Below, in pieces: positions 44,811 through 58,000 of a DNA stretch of 64,000 nucleotides. The position numbers and the translations under genes are program-made. The stretch lies in NCBI GenBank assembly GCA_017307735.1, contig JAFKGR010000018.1:1-64000 (forward strand), in the 5' to 3' direction. The stretch is from Chitinophagaceae bacterium (GTDB lineage Bacteria; Bacteroidota; Bacteroidia; Chitinophagales; Chitinophagaceae). Numbering within the stretch: position 1 is the stretch's first letter; each line of letters opens with the position of its first letter. The notes under the pieces were generated by a model. That model had not been told where the DNA came from. It worked only from the letters and a program-made list of their open reading frames with translations, and ran no database searches.

Positions 44811-47800
44811 GTGGTGCGATTAAAAGTCTGACTGAGCGACAATTAACCTGGAAAGAATATCATTTCAATTCCTAAGTGGTGCGATTAAAAGCGGACGGTT
44901 GTAACACAAAAGTAAACGGAACTAATTATTTCAATTCCTAAGTGGTGCGATTAAAAGATAAGCAGGAGTTGCTATTGCAGAAGCGGTATAACTATTTCAA
45001 TTCCTAAGTGGTGCGATTAAAAGTTTGTATGATCCGGCGCCATTCTTAGCCTTGTTTCATTTCAATTCCTAAGTGGTGCGATTAAAAGCGTATTTATTGA
45101 GTTGCCGCCTCATTTGTTTAATTGATTTCAATTCCTAAGTGGTGCGATTAAAAGAGCGATGTCTTTGAACACTTTGCATAGATGTAGTAATTTCAATTCC
45201 TAAGTGGTGCGATTAAAAGCAATGATCTGTAACATCGCGAGCCTTAAAGCTGCATTTCAATTCCTAAGTGGTGCGATTAAAAGGACTTGATGTCTAAATT
45301 TTGCCAGCCCTGGTTTATTATTTCAATTCCTAAGTGGTGCGATTAAAAGGAGAGCTTGCCCCCAGGCCATCATAGCGTCTGATTTAATTTCAATTCCTAA
45401 GTGGTGCGATTAAAAGAACTATCAGCAGTAGAATCGTTAATCGGCTTTTGTCCATTTCAATTCCTAAGTGGTGCGATTAAAAGAAATCTTTACGAATGAC
45501 ACATTTTTCATTTTCAAAATTTCAATTCCTAAGTGGTGCGATTAAAAGACTTGGCGGCACCTCTTACAATCAGAACGCAACACAATTTCAATTCCTAAGT
45601 GGTGCGATTAAAAGTAATTTTAAACCCAAAGTTCCTTCCAAACAAAAAGAAATTTCAATTCCTAAGTGGTGCGATTAAAAGATTTTATCCGTAATGCTTT
45701 CCGGTTGCACCATTGCCATTTCAATTCCTAAGTGGTGCGATTAAAAGCAAACTGAATCAGATAAACGTATCAGGTATTGCCGAATTTCAATTCCTAAGTG
45801 GTGCGATTAAAAGCGTCACGTTCAGATTCTATTCCTGCCATGCTCTCAAAATTTCAATTCCTAAGTGGTGCGATTAAAAGAAGGGATATTTATAAGACTT
45901 AAATTTATATTACTCATTTCAATTCCTAAGTGGTGCGATTAAAAGGCGGTCAAGACATATCAGAGCGACCTAAACAACAATATTTCAATTCCTAAGTGGT
46001 GCGATTAAAAGGGCCCCGTAATGGGCATAATCCCAACTGCATTTTTATTTCAATTCCTAAGTGGTGCGATTAAAAGGTGAGAAGAGGAGTGAATATCAGT
46101 TGCGCGAAGCGAATTTCAATTCCTAAGTGGTGCGATTAAAAGTCTACGACGTTTGTTTTTTGCATAAATTTTATTTTTATTTCAATTCCTAAGTGGTGCG
46201 ATTAAAAGATTTATGCTTGTTTCTTTTGTGTGTTTCTCTTGTATTATTTCAATTCCTAAGTGGTGCGATTAAAAGTCCTTGCGTTTTGCTGAAAGCTGGA
46301 TTGGGGATTAAATTTCAATTCCTAAGTGGTGCGATTAAAAGCCATGGCGGGAGATTTGAGCGGCTCCGGCTGCCAAATTTCAATTCCTAAGTGGTGCGAT
46401 TAAAAGCTCCGCTTGGCGGCGTGTGTTGAATATGTTTTTTTTATTTCAATTCCTAAGTGGTGCGATTAAAAGTACAAATACTTTCATGCCTGCAATCATG
46501 TTGCCATGTATTTCAATTCCTAAGTGGTGCGATTAAAAGCGTTGCCGGCTAAGATTTTTGAATTACCGAAAATATATTTCAATTCCTAAGTGGTGCGATT
46601 AAAAGATGCTGCTATCCATGTATTGCGTTCTGATTGTAAGATTTCAATTCCTAAGTGGTGCGATTAAAAGAATTTTTACGCAGTCTTTAATCAACTGCTC
46701 AAATTCATTTCAATTCCTAAGTGGTGCGATTAAAAGCACAAAGCCTAAGTGCCCGCCCCCTACGCTCTCGCATTTCAATTCCTAAGTGGTGCGATTAAAA
46801 GAGTATAATTTTTTTTTGCCCGGCATGGCATTTAAGTACATTTCAATTCCTAAGTGGTGCGATTAAAAGTACGCCTGATAATTACTCGAACGCGTCTAAG
46901 CGTAATTTCAATTCCTAAGTGGTGCGATTAAAAGTCAAAACCAAATCAGAATGAAAAAACTAAAAGCAATATTTCAATTCCTAAGTGGTGCGATTAAAAG
47001 TTAGTTCCGGCAGAAAGTTCACTGTTGCCCTGCCAATTTCAATTCCTAAGTGGTGCGATTAAAAGATAGTTGAAATTGCGACGGGTATACCGGCTTCTCC
47101 GGATTTCAATTCCTAAGTGGTGCGATTAAAAGAACAAAAACTAATATGAAAAGAAAAACGAAAAGCCTATTTCAATTCCTAAGTGGTGCGATTAAAAGCA
47201 TTTGCGCTTAAAATCCTGCCCGAATATGGGGCCATTTCAATTCCTAAGTGGTGCGATTAAAAGCAAATCGCAAAACAGGCAATTGTGATAGCAATAATCA
47301 TTTCAATTCCTAAGTGGTGCGATTAAAAGTCATCATAATCCGGATTTTCACTTCGTAATAAAAAAATTTCAATTCCTAAGTGGTGCGATTAAAAGAATTC
47401 TAAATCCGAAATACCTTCCGAACAAAAAAAAATTTCAATTCCTAAGTGGTGCGATTAAAAGTGTTCTGTGACGCGCCATCCTGTTACCGTTAGGTTATAA
47501 TTTCAATTCCTAAGTGGTGCGATTAAAAGCTCAACCGCAACTGGCATACAACCGTTGGGAACACATTTCAATTCCTAAGTGGTGCGATTAAAAGTCCGCA
47601 CGGATAAATGGGAAATAGCACAAGAGCAGAATTTCAATTCCTAAGTGGTGCGATTAAAAGTGCAAGCACAAGCTGCCGCACCGCAAACTCCCTGAATTTC
47701 AATTCCTAAGTGGTGCGATTAAAAGCACACGTTGCCGTTGTATTTCGTAACTGGCCCCGTAAATTTCAATTCCTAAGTGGTGCGATTAAAAGTAAGAGCA

Positions 47801-50800
47801 ATGATAACAAGGCTTCACATCATAATAAATTTCAATTCCTAAGTGGTGCGATTAAAAGGAATGTTTTTAGTGCTCATTTGTAAATTTTTTTAAAATTTCA
47901 ATTCCTAAGTGGTGCGATTAAAAGTGTTCAAAATCCTCTACAGCATACCGGTCAGATACCATTTCAATTCCTAAGTGGTGCGATTAAAAGTGCAGAAGCA
48001 CAATCTATCAGGGTTTACAAAGGAGAATTTCAATTCCTAAGTGGTGCGATTAAAAGTTTTGAAAATGAATGACGGTGCAACAGCACCAGAAATTTCAATT
48101 CCTAAGTGGTGCGATTAAAAGTTTAAAGGCTCATTTTCATCCGCCGCAATGAAAATTATTTCAATTCCTAAGTGGTGCGATTAAAAGATAAACGCAGAAT
48201 GGGTTAATCTAATTAACCAAAATATTTCAATTCCTAAGTGGTGCGATTAAAAGCACTTGCAACGCCAAACCCTTACATATCAACACTGAAATTTCAATTC
48301 CTAAGTGGTGCGATTAAAAGTCCGGACAGATAAGTGGGAAATCGCTCAAGAACAGAATTTCAATTCCTAAGTGGTGCGATTAAAAGTGTTCTGTTGACGT
48401 TTGTCATGTAATTGATCCAGGAATTTCAATTCCTAAGTGGTGCGATTAAAAGAACAGCTCAACAAAATCCGGGAGAAATACAACAGAATTTCAATTCCTA
48501 AGTGGTGCGATTAAAAGTCTACGACGTTTGTTTTTTGCATAGTTTGTGTTTTTATTTCAATTCCTAAGTGGTGCGATTAAAAGATATTCGCTGAAACAGA
48601 CCTGAATGCACAAAACTTCATTTCAATTCCTAAGTGGTGCGATTAAAAGAACAAAAAGCAAACAACTGGAAAATAAGATTATACGATTTCAATTCCTAAG
48701 TGGTGCGATTAAAAGACAGTAAGGAATAGGATTATTATAAATCCACGTGATATTTCAATTCCTAAGTGGTGCGATTAAAAGTGTTTGTTTGCCACCGGTC
48801 TTCTGTTGTGCCTACTTTATTTCAATTCCTAAGTGGTGCGATTAAAAGCCACAATTACGTTTACCCAACCAGCCGATATAGTACCATTTCAATTCCTAAG
48901 TGGTGCGATTAAAAGCAGTGCAACGCCGCACCGATATCGCAGCTCTGGTTATATTTCAATTCCTAAGTGGTGCGATTAAAAGTTTTAAGAAGCCATTCAA
49001 GTGTCATTTCGCCGACATCAAATTTCAATTCCTAAGTGGTGCGATTAAAAGCAATTGCATTTATAAAACCTGTTGGCAATCCAGATTTATTTCAATTCCT
49101 AAGTGGTGCGATTAAAAGTGGAGGAGGAGAAAATATCTGTTTAAAAACCTCCTCCATTTCAATTCCTAAGTGGTGCGATTAAAAGTGATTTGATGCCAGT
49201 GTTAGCAACGAACCATTCTTTATTTCAATTCCTAAGTGGTGCGATTAAAAGTAAATAGTGTTATACAGGTTATCGCCTCCTGTTGTTTGATTTCAATTCC
49301 TAAGTGGTGCGATTAAAAGGTGCTTCCTTGTAGTAAAGCTGCCTGTCTTGCTGATATTTCAATTCCTAAGTGGTGCGATTAAAAGGTTTTCAAAATGAAA
49401 GAGAACAGAATCGGAAGCGGCGAATTTCAATTCCTAAGTGGTGCGATTAAAAGCGGCAGGTATCGTTTTCAAAATGAAAGAGAACAGAATATTTCAATTC
49501 CTAAGTGGTGCGATTAAAAGTAAAGCCTGAAAGCATTGAAACGCTGATGCTGAGCATATTTCAATTCCTAAGTGGTGCGATTAAAAGTTCAACTGAAATT
49601 GGTGATCCAGGTACGCATATAGCATTTCAATTCCTAAGTGGTGCGATTAAAAGAAAAATAACTATTTCAGTAGATGAGCCGGGCTACATTAATTTCAATT
49701 CCTAAGTGGTGCGATTAAAAGCAATTGCAACGCCAAATCCTTACATATCAACACTGAAATTTCAATTCCTAAGTGGTGCGATTAAAAGTTAGAGAACAAT
49801 TTTTTACACTACCCCCTTGTTTAAATTTCAATTCCTAAGTGGTGCGATTAAAAGTGCCCTTATTCTCCCACGTATTGTAAACATCAAATCTATTTCAATT
49901 CCTAAGTGGTGCGATTAAAAGTAAGATAGAACCTACGACCTCACAATTAATGAAATATCATTTCAATTCCTAAGTGGTGCGATTAAAAGAAAACAAAAAA
50001 AATGGCAGACTTAAAAGTAACAGTAGGATTTCAATTCCTAAGTGGTGCGATTAAAAGGCGACCAGTGCGGGCGTCAGTTCTTCTGAATGATAAATTTCAA
50101 TTCCTAAGTGGTGCGATTAAAAGGATCACCATCTCCGTAGACGAGCCATCATATATAAATTTCAATTCCTAAGTGGTGCGATTAAAAGTGATGATGCTGA
50201 TTCGCGGGTAGGTTTGACACAAAAACATTTCAATTCCTAAGTGGTGCGATTAAAAGTTGTCTAATATCACTCAATGAAATGATACGTATTTAATTTCAAT
50301 TCCTAAGTGGTGCGATTAAAAGAATGTACCGCCTCCGGTTATTATTAATGCAAATAAATTTCAATTCCTAAGTGGTGCGATTAAAAGATCACATTGTTTT
50401 TCGAACCTATCAAAACGATGTTATTTCAATTCCTAAGTGGTGCGATTAAAAGAAAGGTTTACGAGTTACTCAATCAGATAAACATAACATTTCAATTCCT
50501 AAGTGGTGCGATTAAAAGAATGTTGACGGTGGGGGGAGCGGTGATGTCGTAAGATTTCAATTCCTAAGTGGTGCGATTAAAAGTATGCAGGTTCGTTATG
50601 TTCAATTTCCGTGTTTTTCATTTCAATTCCTAAGTGGTGCGATTAAAAGATCCGCCTGTGTTGAACTTGTCAGTTTGAGGTATTATTTCAATTCCTAAGT
50701 GGTGCGATTAAAAGTGCCTAATTTGACTTTAACGTGCTCATGCCATCTGATTTCAATTCCTAAGTGGTGCGATTAAAAGAAAGTGAGCGTTCGTGCATCT

Positions 50801-53389
50801 TTTATCATTTCTGCAATTTCAATTCCTAAGTGGTGCGATTAAAAGAACCTCAACTAACGATGACAATTGACACGAAAATTATTTCAATTCCTAAGTGGTG
50901 CGATTAAAAGTGAAAAGGAGAAAAAGGTGACGCTCGGATTTTCGGCATTTCAATTCCTAAGTGGTGCGATTAAAAGTAAATGCCCTATAACGTTAAAGCA
51001 TTTGTGAAGGCAATTTCAATTCCTAAGTGGTGCGATTAAAAGTAAAAACCCTTTGAACCTCCTCAATATCTGGAATCCGATTTCAATTCCTAAGTGGTGC
51101 GATTAAAAGTATATTTTTATCTAAATGAACAACGCAAAAACCTTTATTTCAATTCCTAAGTGGTGCGATTAAAAGTTCAATGCAGTAGGCTATTTTGCTC
51201 ACTGTAATAATAATTTCAATTCCTAAGTGGTGCGATTAAAAGTCAGTAAGGGCTGTACCATACAGGATGAAAGAATATTTCAATTCCTAAGTGGTGCGAT
51301 TAAAAGAGCCTGTGTGTTTCTTGCAAAGTTCATGCAGACGATATTTCAATTCCTAAGTGGTGCGATTAAAAGCGCATATTGTGTAAGAATTCTGATCATC
51401 GGGATTACATTTCAATTCCTAAGTGGTGCGATTAAAAGCACATCAGAAGATTTGTGCTTTAAGGCTCTAAATATAATTTCAATTCCTAAGTGGTGCGATT
51501 AAAAGCAATTACTAAGCAGATAGGCAGCCTTTGGCAATCAATTTCAATTCCTAAGTGGTGCGATTAAAAGCAGTTTTTGTCACGGAATAACCCTTCGTAC
51601 GATCTATTTCAATTCCTAAGTGGTGCGATTAAAAGTTTAGAGCTGGGGTTAGGTGAATTTCCTTTTTGCGCATTTCAATTCCTAAGTGGTGCGATTAAAA
51701 GACGCTACACGCCTCAAAGCGGTAGCGCGTCTCCTCATTTCAATTCCTAAGTGGTGCGATTAAAAGTAATTAATGAACTGAGTAGCTACGGTATTGCACT
51801 AATTTCAATTCCTAAGTGGTGCGATTAAAAGATTGAAAGAGCAAGAAAAAAATAACTATCCCGCATTCGATTTCAATTCCTAAGTGGTGCGATTAAAAGG
51901 AAACAAAATCTATTCAGAAGACGAAAGAAATAAACTCATTTCAATTCCTAAGTGGTGCGATTAAAAGCGATCTCTCTTACATGTGGCGCTCAACAATCTC
52001 AGCATTTCAATTCCTAAGTGGTGCGATTAAAAGTCAGTCTTGACACAAGTATCTTGACACATCCGACATATTTCAATTCCTAAGTGGTGCGATTAAAAGG
52101 ACATTTCAAAAAAGCACACACGATCTCTCTTACATGATTTCAATTCCTAAGTGGTGCGATTAAAAGTTGCAGCTGACGAGAATCATAATTAGCATAATCC
52201 CATTTCAATTCCTAAGTGGTGCGATTAAAAGGCCGTGAAAACATACCAAAGCGACCTTAACAATAACATTTCAATTCCTAAGTGGTGCGATTAAAAGTGC
52301 AGTTAAAACGTATCAAAGCGACCTAAACAACAACATTTCAATTCCTAAGTGGTGCGATTAAAAGTTACACCACGCGTGGATTACAGCCAGGGCAATAGGA
52401 TTTCAATTCCTAAGTGGTGCGATTAAAAGCTGGATATAGCCCTTATCATTGATGTCTGTGTTGATTATTTCAATTCCTAAGTGGTGCGATTAAAAGTGGG
52501 TTTGGTTCACGTTGCTCATGTAGTTTATCCACAAATTTCAATTCCTAAGTGGTGCGATTAAAAGTCACCGACATCTTCGGTAATTCAAAAATTCTTGCAT
52601 TTCAATTCCTAAGTGGTGCGATTAAAAGCCGAAATACCATCCTACGAAACCAACAATTTTATCCAATTTCAATTCCTAAGTGGTGCGATTAAAAGACTTA
52701 TCCAAGAAAGCATCATAATCGCTGAATAAATTATTTCAATTCCTAAGTGGTGCGATTAAAAGTAGGCCCGTACCAAATTCCACATATGCAGCATAATCAG
52801 ATTTCAATTCCTAAGTGGTGCGATTAAAAGTAGCATTGACTGTCAACGTAATCTTTTGCGAGTGAATTTCAATTCCTAAGTGGTGCGATTAAAAGGCAGT
52901 GCGTATTATTAACAACTAAACTTTAATAGAAATTTCAATTCCTAAGTGGTGCGATTAAAAGCTCTCGGCCCTGGAGGCCCCGGATTGCCAACGGTCATTT
53001 CAATTCCTAAGTGGTGCGATTAAAAGAGAAGTTCAGCAAATGACCGGACTGGGTTTACAAAATTTCAATTCCTAAGTGGTGCGATTAAAAGAGACCGAGG
53101 CCGTCAGTCGCTGTGATTGTCACTTCAATTTCAATTCCTAAGTGGTGCGATTAAAAGACTATTTTCTCACCCGCCTGCCTGTAACATCGCATATTTCAAT
53201 TCCTAAGTGGTGCGATTAAAAGATAATCAGGGCTGGTCAGTGCGGTTGTAGTTGCAACATTTCAATTCCTAAGTGGTGCGATTAAAAGACAAATTTGATC
53301 TCAAAACCCGCTGGAAATAAAATATTTCAATTCCTAAGTGGTGCGATTAAAAGGCTTTAACCGCGAAAGTTGGTCGGTCGTTTTCTTTA

Positions 53390-55082
53390 ATTTCAATTCC
53401 TAAATGGTGCGATTAAAAGTGTTATTATCTGAAATATTCCGAAACAGATTATTACATTTCAATTCCTAAATGGTGCGATTAAAAGACCGGAGCCGACTTT
53501 TCAACTCCTTTAGCTGTAACATATTTCAATTCCTAAATGGTGCGATTAAAAGAAGTTTTCTCAATCAATTTTAAAGACAGGGTTGGATTAATTTCAATTC
53601 CTAAATGGTGCGATTAAAAGTCTTTTTGGGTAGGACCAAAATTGCAACAATGGATTGATTTCAATTCCTAAATGGTGCGATTAAAAGCGCCCATGCCTGC
53701 CCATAACAGTGCATTGGCAATAGTTATTTCAATTCCTAAATGGTGCGATTAAAAGCAAGAAATATTTTTAAAATAATTCTCAAACATAGACATTTCAATT
53801 CCTAAATGGTGCGATTAAAAGTCCTGTCCGCGCAACAATCAACCGGATCCTGAAAAAAATTTCAATTCCTAAATGGTGCGATTAAAAGGCCGCGGTGCAG
53901 CCTTCCAGTTCGGGATATATAGTGCTATTTCAATTCCTAAATGGTGCGATTAAAAGTAGCACACCAAAGAACAAATTGGGACGGTACATCCAATTTCAAT
54001 TCCTAAATGGTGCGATTAAAAGAAAAATTCCTAATTGCTTTTACTGAAATCCATTCGGATTTCAATTCCTAAATGGTGCGATTAAAAGGCAAACATGATT
54101 TTTAGCGGACAACTCACAAAAGCCGATTTCAATTCCTAAATGGTGCGATTAAAAGTAACCGATATTCAGGTGAAAGGTTCAAAAGAATTATATTTCAATT
54201 CCTAAATGGTGCGATTAAAAGGTCCTAACGTTGGGTGTGTTAATATGCTTTTGTCCAATTTCAATTCCTAAATGGTGCGATTAAAAGAACGATTACGGAA
54301 CAGCGATCTCTGGCGTAACATTTAATTTCAATTCCTAAATGGTGCGATTAAAAGCTTTTGTTATTTCTGATAATGCCACGAAATTTTAATATTTCAATTC
54401 CTAAATGGTGCGATTAAAAGTCGCAGGACGAAGCAAAATTCCAGTCGCCATTCTTATTTCAATTCCTAAATGGTGCGATTAAAAGAATCTTTCATATGAA
54501 CAAATGCGCCGCCTTGCAAACATTTCAATTCCTAAATGGTGCGATTAAAAGATTACGAACTACGTCTCAATGGTTTCCGGATTCGTTAATTTCAATTCCT
54601 AAATGGTGCGATTAAAAGTAAATCATTTATAGTAGGAGGCGGAGCCGTAGGGCAATTTCAATTCCTAAATGGTGCGATTAAAAGAATAAAATTTATTTTT
54701 CCCTGGGCATAAACCTTTAAATTTCAATTCCTAAATGGTGCGATTAAAAGCGCCCAAATATCCTGCTGCTGCATGATTACCCCAACCGTATTTCAATTCC
54801 TAAATGGTGCGATTAAAAGTCGCGGAAACTCTGCGCAAGAGCTTACTGAATCCCGCATTTCAATTCCTAAATGGTGCGATTAAAAGTGAGAGAAAGATCA
54901 GGAAGAAGAGCCAAAGCATTATTTCAATTCCTAAATGGTGCGATTAAAAGATCTACAAAAATGAATATTGTAATCTATGATATGTATTTCAATTCCTAAA
55001 TGGTGCGATTAAAAGCGACTGTTACTTGCATTGTATCCTTGCTTGCTCCTGCATTTCAATTCCTAAATGGTGCGATTAAAAG
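53390..55082 (-). repeat. 26-repeat block with variant CCTAAATGG
   Basis: Twenty-six consecutive repeats (first bases 53390 to 55053) carry CCTAAATGG instead of CCTAAGTGG. Repeats on both sides have the G form. Leader-distal and leader-proximal borders are sharp. Confidence 0.93.
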
Positions 55083-58000
55083 TCAGAGCGCAACACATGG
55101 ATAGCAGCATCCCCGTCATTTCAATTCCTAAGTGGTGCGATTAAAAGCCACAGCCCAGCAAATGATGTACCGCGTTGAAACGAATTTCAATTCCTAAGTG
55201 GTGCGATTAAAAGTCACGAAATCAGTTGATTCGTTCAGACACTTTGCGATTTCAATTCCTAAGTGGTGCGATTAAAAGTTTTTTACAAAATTCTGACCTG
55301 CTGGGACATTGCCCGATTTCAATTCCTAAGTGGTGCGATTAAAAGACGGCTGGATGAAATCGGTTTACCTCTCTAAATTGATTTCAATTCCTAAGTGGTG
55401 CGATTAAAAGAGGTAAAAAATGCACTTAAAGACTTCGGAGTTGCGAATTTCAATTCCTAAGTGGTGCGATTAAAAGGACGAAGTGACCTATAACCAACTG
55501 ATAAAAGGAGTTATTTCAATTCCTAAGTGGTGCGATTAAAAGGACGAAGTGACCTATAACCAACTGATAAAAGGAGTTATTTCAATTCCTAAGTGGTGCG
55601 ATTAAAAGATAACCGTATTTTTTTTCTTTTTGCTTTTTGCGCGAATTTCAATTCCTAAGTGGTGCGATTAAAAGACATCAGAAGATTTGTGTTTCAAAGC
55701 TTTAAATATAATTTCAATTCCTAAGTGGTGCGATTAAAAGTGCAGCGAAATGGCTAACTCACTTAGCCTTCAACGCATTTCAATTCCTAAGTGGTGCGAT
55801 TAAAAGGCAATTGTTTGATGTTTTTAAAAACATAAAAGAACATTTCAATTCCTAAGTGGTGCGATTAAAAGTGGATATTGCGAACCTGTAGCCTTCGTAC
55901 TCTTCCAATTTCAATTCCTAAGTGGTGCGATTAAAAGTACACAAACGAAATGATACCATATACCTGTCGTCAAATTTCAATTCCTAAGTGGTGCGATTAA
56001 AAGCGGTCTGGGTTAGAATGTGTGAATACTCATGTGATATTTCAATTCCTAAGTGGTGCGATTAAAAGTATGTTGGCAGCAGATTGTAGCTGTGGCATCA
56101 GCTATTTCAATTCCTAAGTGGTGCGATTAAAAGGGCATAATCCCAACTGCATTTTTAGGCAGGTTTTCATATTTCAATTCCTAAGTGGTGCGATTAAAAG
56201 TATCAATGTCCGTTGCCCGTATCTGTCGTACAGGAATTTCAATTCCTAAGTGGTGCGATTAAAAGTTAAAAAGGGTACTCAGGAATACATTGACAAGGCA
56301 AATTTCAATTCCTAAGTGGTGCGATTAAAAGTGCTTATATTTTTTTGTACATTGTGTGGTTTTTTGAGATTTCAATTCCTAAGTGGTGCGATTAAAAGTT
56401 AGAAACCAGGTATAACGGTTCTTTTTTTGTAGTATTTCAATTCCTAAGTGGTGCGATTAAAAGTTAGAAACCAGGTATAACGGTTCTTTTTTTGTAGTAT
56501 TTCAATTCCTAAGTGGTGCGATTAAAAGATGTTTCATTTTTAGCAGATAAATTCGCTCAACAATAATTTCAATTCCTAAGTGGTGCGATTAAAAGGACTT
56601 GCCGCGGGCAGCACAGGTGGCGGGTAAATCATATTTCAATTCCTAAGTGGTGCGATTAAAAGAGCGATGAACAGGCAGCTTCTCATTGCAAATGCGCGTA
56701 TTTCAATTCCTAAGTGGTGCGATTAAAAGTTCTTATCATCTTCGTCCCATTCGGCAGAAACGACATTTCAATTCCTAAGTGGTGCGATTAAAAGATAAAC
56801 TGGATATGCAGGAAAAGAAACAGCTCGTTAATTTCAATTCCTAAGTGGTGCGATTAAAAGCAGCAGGCCCTCGCCATCACGGGCGCGCTGATCAAATTTC
56901 AATTCCTAAGTGGTGCGATTAAAAGAAATACCAGGATGAACTCGACCGTCTGGATAATAAAGATTTCAATTCCTAAGTGGTGCGATTAAAAGTAAGCAAT
57001 CACATTCTGCCACAGATGCACATGCCGAATTTCAATTCCTAAGTGGTGCGATTAAAAGTAATGATGGTGAATACAATCGCCTGAAAAAAGAAGATTTCAA
57101 TTCCTAAGTGGTGCGATTAAAAGGCGGCATCAGCCCTATGGCTACTTATCTTGAATACCATTTCAATTCCTAAGTGGTGCGATTAAAAGGCGGCTTTTTA
57201 AGTCCGCCCTAAACCCGCAGACTTTGATTTCAATTCCTAAGTGGTGCGATTAAAAGAATAAACTGGATATGCAGGAAAAGAAACAGCTCGTTAATTTCAA
57301 TTCCTAAGTGGTGCGATTAAAAGCAGCAAGGCCAGGACTTGCAGATATATTTACCCTATTTCAATTCCTAAGTGGTGCGATTAAAAGCTGGTAATCTGCA
57401 TTAACTGATTTGCGAAATCTGCAAATTTCAATTCCTAAGTGGTGCGATTAAAAGCGGCAGGAATATCAGTTTTACAATTGCCGGACAAAAATTTCAATTC
57501 CTAAGTGGTGCGATTAAAAGAAAATACACTCATGCCGATATAGAGCTTTACCGAATATTTCAATTCCTAAGTGGTGCGATTAAAAGTTTTCTAGTTCTGT
57601 CTTTTTGTTTCCGCTATTAATAGATTTCAATTCCTAAGTGGTGCGATTAAAAGAGGTTTATGACATTCGCAACGAATTTCGCCACGCAAATTTCAATTCC
57701 TAAGTGGTGCGATTAAAAGATTTCGAACTGACGGATGGCCTGCAAAATATACCGATTTCAATTCCTAAGTGGTGCGATTAAAAGTTGAGTATATTTCTTT
57801 GAGAAATGTTGTGAACGATAATTTCAATTCCTAAGTGGTGCGATTAAAAGCTTCACACCATGATCCGTTGTACTCCCGGGTTGAGAATTTCAATTCCTAA
57901 GTGGTGCGATTAAAAGCGAATAAATCAAGAACCTTGTAGACAGGCGAAACAGATTTCAATTCCTAAGTGGTGCGATTAAAAGCGCGCCATAAAGGTTCTT

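Noticed and set aside
45946..52334. AVKTYQSDLNNN as a peptidoglycan-binding-domain motif
   Set aside because: It loosely resembles such motifs, but together with TPR[I/V]DYSQGN and VDEPGYI the microvirus capsid reading is more consistent; not certain.
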